Below are positions 58,679 through 64,000 of a DNA stretch of 64,000 nucleotides, piece after piece. Positions within the stretch are counted from its first letter, which is position 1; each line of letters begins with the position of its first letter. The DNA comes from Desmodesmus armatus (lineage: Eukaryota > Chlorophyta > Chlorophyceae > Sphaeropleales > Scenedesmaceae), in the NCBI GenBank assembly GCA_007449985.2, contig VIIQ02000831.1, positions 310,001 to 374,000 on the forward strand, read 5' to 3'. Made by a program: the position numbers and the translations under genes. The notes beneath the pieces are model-generated. The model made no database searches. It was given only the letters and a program-made list of their open reading frames with translations, and was not told the origin of the DNA.

Positions 58679-61258
58679 CTAGGCACCAACCTTGGAGAAG
58701 TACTCCTGCAAGCAGATACAGAACGGGACACAAACATCAGTGCGTGATTCGCTTTGTAACAGAAGCTCAACACAGGCAACCAGGCGCAATTGGGCGTGCC
58801 CTGCTATAAAGACTGCCCAATGTTCACCACCTTCAGCCCCACGGCTGTCATTGACTAACAGCTCCCACAAGAACCACCTCATGTGCCACCCCCATCCCCG
58901 GTGTGCGACCTCAACACCAGCACCCCTGGCCCCAACCACACAATTACCACCCCTGCTCCTGCCCAAATTACAACCAAAGCACCAACCCCCCTCCGTCCCT
59001 CACCAGTGACTCCTTGGGGTCTGCCTTCATGGTTGCTGCACCAGGGGTCCAGTTGGCTGGGCACACCTCACCGTGCTCGTCAGTGAACTGCACAGCACGA
59101 CACAGCACAGCAGTGGCAGTAGGGTGAGTTGCACTGTGAAGCAGACCCATCCCCTGATGCTCCAACTGGAGGAGGCTGTTGCATCAGCTCTCACCACCAG
59201 CCACAAGCATACACACCGTGCCCACAACCCTAAAACCAAGGAAACACCACAGTCTGATATACAACACACCGGATGTGTGAGAGTGCGTAGCTCGCATTGT
59301 AGATGCCACATGGTTCTGTCACTGCTGTGTTGCAGCTCACCAAGTTGTCCTGTATACAGGCGCTAGGCACTACCCAGCCCACCCAGCAGTACCCTGACAA
59401 CTAGCCCCCTCCTCACCTGGAATGCCTTCACCAGCCTCAGGGTCTCGTCAACACTGCAGCACAGCACAGCACAGCACAAAACAGCACAGCAAACGATGTG
59501 TCAGTGTCAAAAGAACAAGCTTGACTGACAGGTGTCAGGCCTAGGATGCATTGCCAGCCATGGCGCCTTTGAGTCTGACCTCTGCTAGTGATCCCAGAAT
59601 CCACCCTGCCCTGCTGACGATTCCGATGCTGACACGGCCAGCGATAGCAACAGCAGGGTCCGCCAGCCACCGAGTGGGCCTGGTGAGACTGTTACATCGG
59701 GGTGCACGAGCAGCTACGCTTGATTTGACTCCAGCCATGTGGTGGTTGTGCTCACCTGCGTCCCACTGGCAGGTCGTTGACTGTCTTCTGGCGCAGGGTG
59801 CCGTCAGGGGAGATGATGAACAGACCACTGCAGCACACGATACACAAGATCAGCAAGTTTTCAACCAACCGAATGCACTTTTATTTGACCAACCTGGCCG
59901 CCATGTATGTGCTGGTTTCAGATCACATGTCAACACACGTACATGTCACGGTCTTCAAGCTGTTGTGCATCGCCTGAAGCTGGAGACGGCGCTAGCAGAG
60001 GTGAGGGAGGATGAACTGAGTACGGCAACATAAGCTCACACTGCAAGTATGCTGCGGCACCGGAACTGCATCAGAACTGTCTCTTCCCAGCTGCCCAGCA
60101 GCCAAACATCTCAGCAGCGTATCAAGTCCTCCTTTCCACCAGCCCGCTGCTGCCACTGCCGCTGTTGCTGTTGATTGCTCACCGCAGTGCCACTCCAGCA
60201 TCTGGTCCGCTCTCGATGAGCACCTCGTAGTCCTTAGCCACCTGCTTGGTGAGATCAGCCAGCAGGGGGTAGCTGCAGCCACCCAGGCCTCCCTTGTTGC
60301 GGGGGGTGTTCACCCACGCCTGGGGGCACACAGCAACAGCAGTACATGTGGGGAGGGCAGGCAGGTGATTAGAGAAGGTGAATACAGGCACGGGTACGGG
60401 ATGTGGCCGGTGACTGGCTTGCATGCACCATGCGAACGCGTCTTCAAACACCACACGACCACACGAAATGCAGAGCATGCAACAGCGGCTGCCCAGCAAG
60501 GGACAATAGTGACAATGACAGTGACAGCAATGCTGTGAACACCCTCTTGCGCTGCCCTCTCTCAGCTTTCGCACCACAGTGCACTCACCAGGTGAGAGAA
60601 GTGGCTGTCAACACTGCAGCCCACAACCTGCAAACAGACAGCAGCGACACAGTGTCTGCTGCTTACCACATTGAGGTGTACGCTGTGACACTGGTGCACT
60701 CAGATACAGCGTCATCTGCACTTGCTGTAGTGCTACTGCTGGCAATGCAAGGTATTGCTGCTAAGATCGTGTGCTCAACCGAGGCTGACACGCTGAAGTT
60801 GCGACAGCAACACCCTGTCCTGCCCAGCGAGCTCACGTTGCAGTTGAGGGCCTCAAACTCCTTGATGCGGTCGCTGAAGGCCACAATCTCTGTAGGGCAG
60901 ACGAAGGTGAAGTCCAGAGGGTAGAAGAAGAACACCAGATACTTTCCTGCAGCATACACCATCCAAACCAAGCAGCAAGGCGGGAGGCAAGCATCGGGCA
61001 GGCAGACGGACAGACAGGCAGGCAGGCAGGCATACATAAGCAGACAAGCACCAGACAAAGAATATCAACCACAATCAAAGGTATAACGCGCTTCAACAAC
61101 CTAGCAGTTCGCAAGACAGGACATGGGAGAAGTTGCCACTCGATCAGCAGTGATGACCACACACCCTTGAAGTCATCAAGGCTAATCTCCTTGATCATGC
61201 CATCGACGATGGCCTGACCCTTGAATGCGGGAGCCGGCTGACCGATGATGGCAGGCAT
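58679..61258 (-). CDS. PRX: Typical 2-Cys peroxiredoxin
   Basis: Reduces H2O2 and organic peroxides using thioredoxin or a similar donor. Eight exons join in phase: 61258-61165, 60946-60837, 60627-60589, 60319-60183, 59827-59756, 59453-59417, 59087-59004, 58705-58679, giving 199 residues, the length of the mature enzyme. The peroxidatic Cys48 lies in [13 protein letters not shown] and the resolving Cys172 in [12 protein letters not shown] (91-94) and the C-terminal YF (193-194) mark an overoxidation-sensitive type that can act in redox signalling. No transit peptide precedes [14 protein letters not shown], so a cytosolic location is likely; a longer 5' exon cannot be fully excluded. The gene shares a 344-bp promoter region with the divergent methionine sulfoxide reductase gene. 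Confidence 0.96.
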
Positions 61259-61602
61259 GTTGGCTGTATGTGTGTGCGAGAGAAGAGGGTGTGCAACAGC
61301 TGTGATCTGGGGTGACGACTGCGGTCTGAGCGAGGCGAGGCGGCAGCGTTGTAGGAATACAAATTAGTGTTGGGAAACTCAGTCGAGGGATGAATGCGCT
61401 GCCTCCCACTGCTTGCCACACTCTTATGACGCAATGAGAAAGACCCAGAACATTTGAAATCCTTTCCAGAAGAGGAACCCAACACTCGCTGTCAATGCAC
61501 GAAAGTATCAATCTTATCACGTCTTTCAATAATCTTTGAAAGACGTGATAACCTTTCTTTTCTTTCTTTTGCCAACCAACCTCCAGACCACCTCTAGCAG
61601 CG
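61259..61602. promoter_or_regulatory. Shared promoter of peroxiredoxin and sulfoxide reductase
   Basis: The start codons of two antioxidant genes lie head-to-head 344 bp apart. Inside, 61514-61529 and 61536-61551 form a perfect 16-bp inverted repeat with a 6-nt spacer; each arm has an ACGT core (TCACGTC / GACGTGA), a bZIP-type site. A TTTCTTTTCTTTC pyrimidine run follows toward the + strand gene. Co-regulation by oxidative signals is inference from the gene pair and the site. Confidence 0.65.
61514..61551. promoter_or_regulatory. Inverted repeat with two ACGT cores
   Basis: Arms TTATCACGTCTTTCAA and TTGAAAGACGTGATAA, spacer TAATCT. It is 51 bp upstream of the sulfoxide reductase ATG and about 255 bp upstream of the peroxiredoxin ATG. 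It could act as a dimeric operator in DNA or as a hairpin in the 5' UTR of the + strand transcript. Confidence 0.7.
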
Positions 61603-63186
61603 ATGGTAGAGAAGCTCCACACCCCTCTGCCCCTGCACTCTCCCTCAGAAGCCAAAGAGCAGCACTACCAGACAGTCTGCACAGACATCAAAAAACGTGT
61701 TGCAAGGTCAGCCTACAACCTGGGACAGTGCTGCACCCAGTGCAAAATCGACGTGCACAGCACTGTACATGTACCTGTACAGTTCTGTACAGCCTCAACA
61801 CGAATATGGTCCAGCAACGTGCATTGCTATGTGTGCTGGTGTGCTGTGCCCTGCAGATGAGGTTGACTGGGTGGCTGCCATGAGCACCGTCAGCAGCGTA
61901 CTGCACCAGGCCTTCGACTACTTCCACTGGACGGTGAGACCAGGCTGCTGTGCTGATCTAGCGTGTGCATTCAGCAAAGAGCTTCCCCAAACCTCAGCTG
62001 CTGCCTCGTGAATGTGGCAAGCACAGCAGGTCCCCCCTGGTCAGAGTCATCAAGGAAGCACCCATCCCCACAGCAGCAACAGTGGGGTTCCATTGCTGCG
62101 CCTGCTGCTGCTGATGCCGATCTGTGGCTGTGCAGGTCTTCTGTGTGCGGCCCCACACTGGTCCTGATCATGTTGGTCGTTGATTCGTGTCAGGGCATGC
62201 TGGGCTGTCTGTGCATTCCCTTCGCAAGGGGCTGACAACATTCACCCCCCTTCTAAAACACACATCACGCCCCCTTGCCTGATCCGGCAGCCACACCATT
62301 GGCGCCCCCACTATCCCCCCCCCTTCTGTCTGTTCCTCTGCAGGGCTTCTACTGTGTGTGGCCACACAGTGGGCCTGACATGCTAGTGGTGGGGCCCTAT
62401 CAAGGCAGCCTGGGCTGTCTGTGCAGTCCTGGCTGAGCACATTCACTCCCCCCTTCTGGACCCCCCCCCCCCCCGCACACACACCCTTCCCTCATTTGGC
62501 ACCCGCATCATTGGCGCCCACCTCTGGATGTCTGTGGCTGTGCAGGGCTTCTACTGTGTGTGGCCACACAGTGGTCCTGACGTGCTAGTGGTGGGGCCCT
62601 ATCAAGGCAGCCTGGGCTGCCTGCGCATCCCCTTCAGCAGGGGTGTGTGTGGCGCAGCAGCACGCACACTGCAGACACAGCTGGTGCCTGACGTGCACAC
62701 TTTTCAGGGACACATAGCATGCGCATCTAGGTGGGTGGTGGTGGTGGTGGTGGCAGTTCTGCTGGTAGCTGTATACCAAGAGTTTAGCTCTGTGAGGGTT
62801 GTAGTATCAGTCACGTAGGTGCCAACGGAGCGGGGTATGCAAGGGGTTCACATGTCCACAGAAACACAATGATAGAGTATCAGTGGTATCAGTCGCGCAC
62901 ACCTCTGCAGCTAGCCACCCTGTACGGCGGGGTGTTTCTGTGCCATACTGTGTGCATTTTGAACCCGTAGTATGGTGCAGAGAAATGCTCATGGATGTGC
63001 CATTCTGCTGCTGCCGCTGTATTTCTGCCCCACTACTTATGCTGCTGTGCTATGCTGTGCTGCCATGTGACGACTGACTGATGATTACTACACTCTGTGC
63101 AGCACGCAATCAGAAGTCGTGGTGCCAGTGGTTGTGCCAGCAGCAGCAGCAGCAGCAGCAGCAGAAGGAGGAGGAGGTGGCAACCT

Positions 63187-63217
<31 letters not shown>

Positions 63218-63355
63218 GCGCCCCGGTTGCTAGCAGTGTTGGACGTAGACTCTGATTATCCAGCCGCTTTTGATGCTATTGATGCAAGGCACCTAGAACA
63301 GCTCTGCAGTTGGCTAGCTGACAAGTATGCTGGTGCAGCTTGTAGACAGCCTTAA
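61603..63355 (+). CDS. fRMsr: Free methionine-(R)-sulfoxide reductase (GAF domain)
   Basis: Reduces free Met-R-O to methionine using thioredoxin. Exons: 61603-61706, 61857-61933, 62546-62730, 63103-63355. Exons 2-4 join cleanly. Exon 1 joins in frame only if its six-A run (61690-61695) is read as five, so there is either a one-base assembly error or a real frameshift; the corrected protein has 205 residues. The GAF core shows DEVDWVAAMSTVSSVLHQAFDYFHW, GPYQGSLGCLRIPFSRGVCG and PDVHTFQGHIACAS, then SEVVVPVV and LLAVLDVDSD. The three redox cysteines fall at 85, 95 and 119, matching the known 84/94/118 pattern of the E. coli enzyme. A species-specific Ala/Gly/Gln run in exon 4 interrupts the fold between two core strands. 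It is divergent from the peroxiredoxin gene. Confidence 0.9.
62110..62445 (+). repeat. Two decayed tandem copies of sulfoxide reductase exon 3
   Basis: About 62132-62235 and 62338-62440 copy the acceptor and first ~100 bp of exon 3 (62546 onward): TGCAGGGCTTCTACTGTGTG, GTGGGGCCCTATCAAGGCAG, CTGGGCTGTCTGTGC. The spacing is about 207 bp. The second copy is close to identical at first, but it loses the CGCATCCCC segment and soon stops; the first is more diverged. Both keep a good acceptor and could be spliced in by mistake. Confidence 0.85.
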
Positions 63356-64000
63356 AAGACAGCCATTCTGTGACTTCATCAGAGGTTTTACCAGGTCGAC
63401 TCATCAACAGTTTGACCAGGTTGACTGAACAGAGGTTCTACCACTGTTGCCCTGTCCCCACATCAGAACTCATGTGATGCCACCCAACCTTGTCACTCAC
63501 AACTCTGTTACTTGGACTGTCACAACGCTCAGTTTTGCACTCTCCATTTCATGTGTATCGCCAAGCTGCCAAGGTTCACCCAGCTGCAATGCACGCATTA
63601 CCAGGTCACAACTTGAAGGAGCCTGATGACATCAGCCATGCATTCAGTCAGCCATGTGTAAGCCATGCATTTGACAAGCCATGCATTCTGCCAGTCCTGC
63701 ATTCGGCCAGCCATGCGTGAGCCATGCATTCGGCCGGTCATATGCAAGCCATGAAATTGGCCAGCCCAGGCAGGATGTGTAAAACTGCCCAGCAGCACCT
63801 CCATCACGCCGCAAACTCAGCAGTCTGGCAGCCACAGTACCCGAACTCACCCACCCTGCTGTCTCAGCAGGATCAACATCACAACACAACTTGCACGGGG
63901 GACAGTCGCTGACACAACTTGTTGGGGGGAAGGAATGCAACTGGCCAACTTGTGCAGGGCACAATGCACGGCGGGAAAACAACACAGAAGCCGGCAGTGT
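63356..64000. other. 3' flank with degenerate GCCATGCATT repeats
   Basis: Between about 63636 and 63765 the motif AGCCATGCATT with short spacers (CGGCCAG-type) recurs roughly six times in degenerate form. The rest shows no exon. TGTAA occurs near 63656 and 63777, a candidate poly(A) signal for the sulfoxide reductase gene. Confidence 0.5.

Noticed and set aside
1..64000. CRISPR arrays, bacterial operons, ribosome binding sites
   Set aside because: The window is intron-rich eukaryotic DNA; the regular arrays present are microsatellites and minisatellites without spacers.

Overview
This window is nuclear DNA of a eukaryote, most likely a green alga (Chlorophyta). The evidence is many short exons with canonical GT..AG introns, a plant-type ERF transcription factor, a plant-type MRS2 magnesium channel, a WBP11/ELF5-like splicing factor, a typical 2-Cys peroxiredoxin, and very abundant CAG/CTG runs that encode poly-Q, poly-A and poly-S. 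A core chlorophyte, perhaps Sphaeropleales, is plausible, but that is inference. Exons were assigned by hand from splice-site consensus, reading-phase continuity across introns and recognisable protein motifs. No transcript data were available.

Layout. 1-4.7 kb: no gene seen. 4.67-9.37 kb (-): an eight-exon AP2/ERF transcription factor with a poly-Q C-terminus. 10.15-19.54 kb (+): an eleven-exon F-box/LRR protein with a CUE-like N-terminus; its introns hold many decayed tandem copies of exon edges and a long intronic hairpin. 19.5-23.3 kb: no gene seen. 23.3-32.8 kb (-): an unrecognised membrane protein whose ~7 kb intron contains a (GGCAC[C/T])n microsatellite split by a Ty3/gypsy chromovirus with 315-bp LTRs. 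34.9-39.3 kb: a cluster of dispersed repeats and LINE fragments, including two LINE copies joined at their truncated 5' ends. 39.48-39.61 kb: a circularly permuted tRNA-Ser(CGA) gene, with the 3' half upstream of the 5' half. 40.9-45.4 kb (-): MRS2-type Mg2+ channel, with an anomalous AT-rich island in one intron. 46.6-47.3 kb (+): a small single-pass, probably mitochondrial, protein. 47.3-50.5 kb: no gene seen. 50.5-53.1 kb (-): an Agenet/Tudor-like protein, head-to-head with a YAE1-like protein (53.4-54.8 kb, +), followed by a WBP11/ELF5-like protein (55.4-57.7 kb, +). 58.7-61.3 kb (-): 2-Cys peroxiredoxin, head-to-head with a free methionine-R-sulfoxide reductase (61.6-63.4 kb, +). These two antioxidant genes share a 344-bp promoter region that carries a perfect 16-bp inverted repeat with ACGT cores.

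The strongest unusual signal is the permuted tRNA-Ser gene. Joining the two halves restores every stem of a type II serine tRNA, the break falls at the canonical 37/38 intron position, and the flanks form a bulge-helix-bulge core. The next most notable signals are the 148-nt intronic hairpin, the repeated duplication of exon-edge segments, the back-to-back LINE insertion and the shared redox promoter. Two genes (F-box/LRR exon 7 and the sulfoxide reductase exon 1) need a one-base correction to stay in frame, which may reflect assembly errors.
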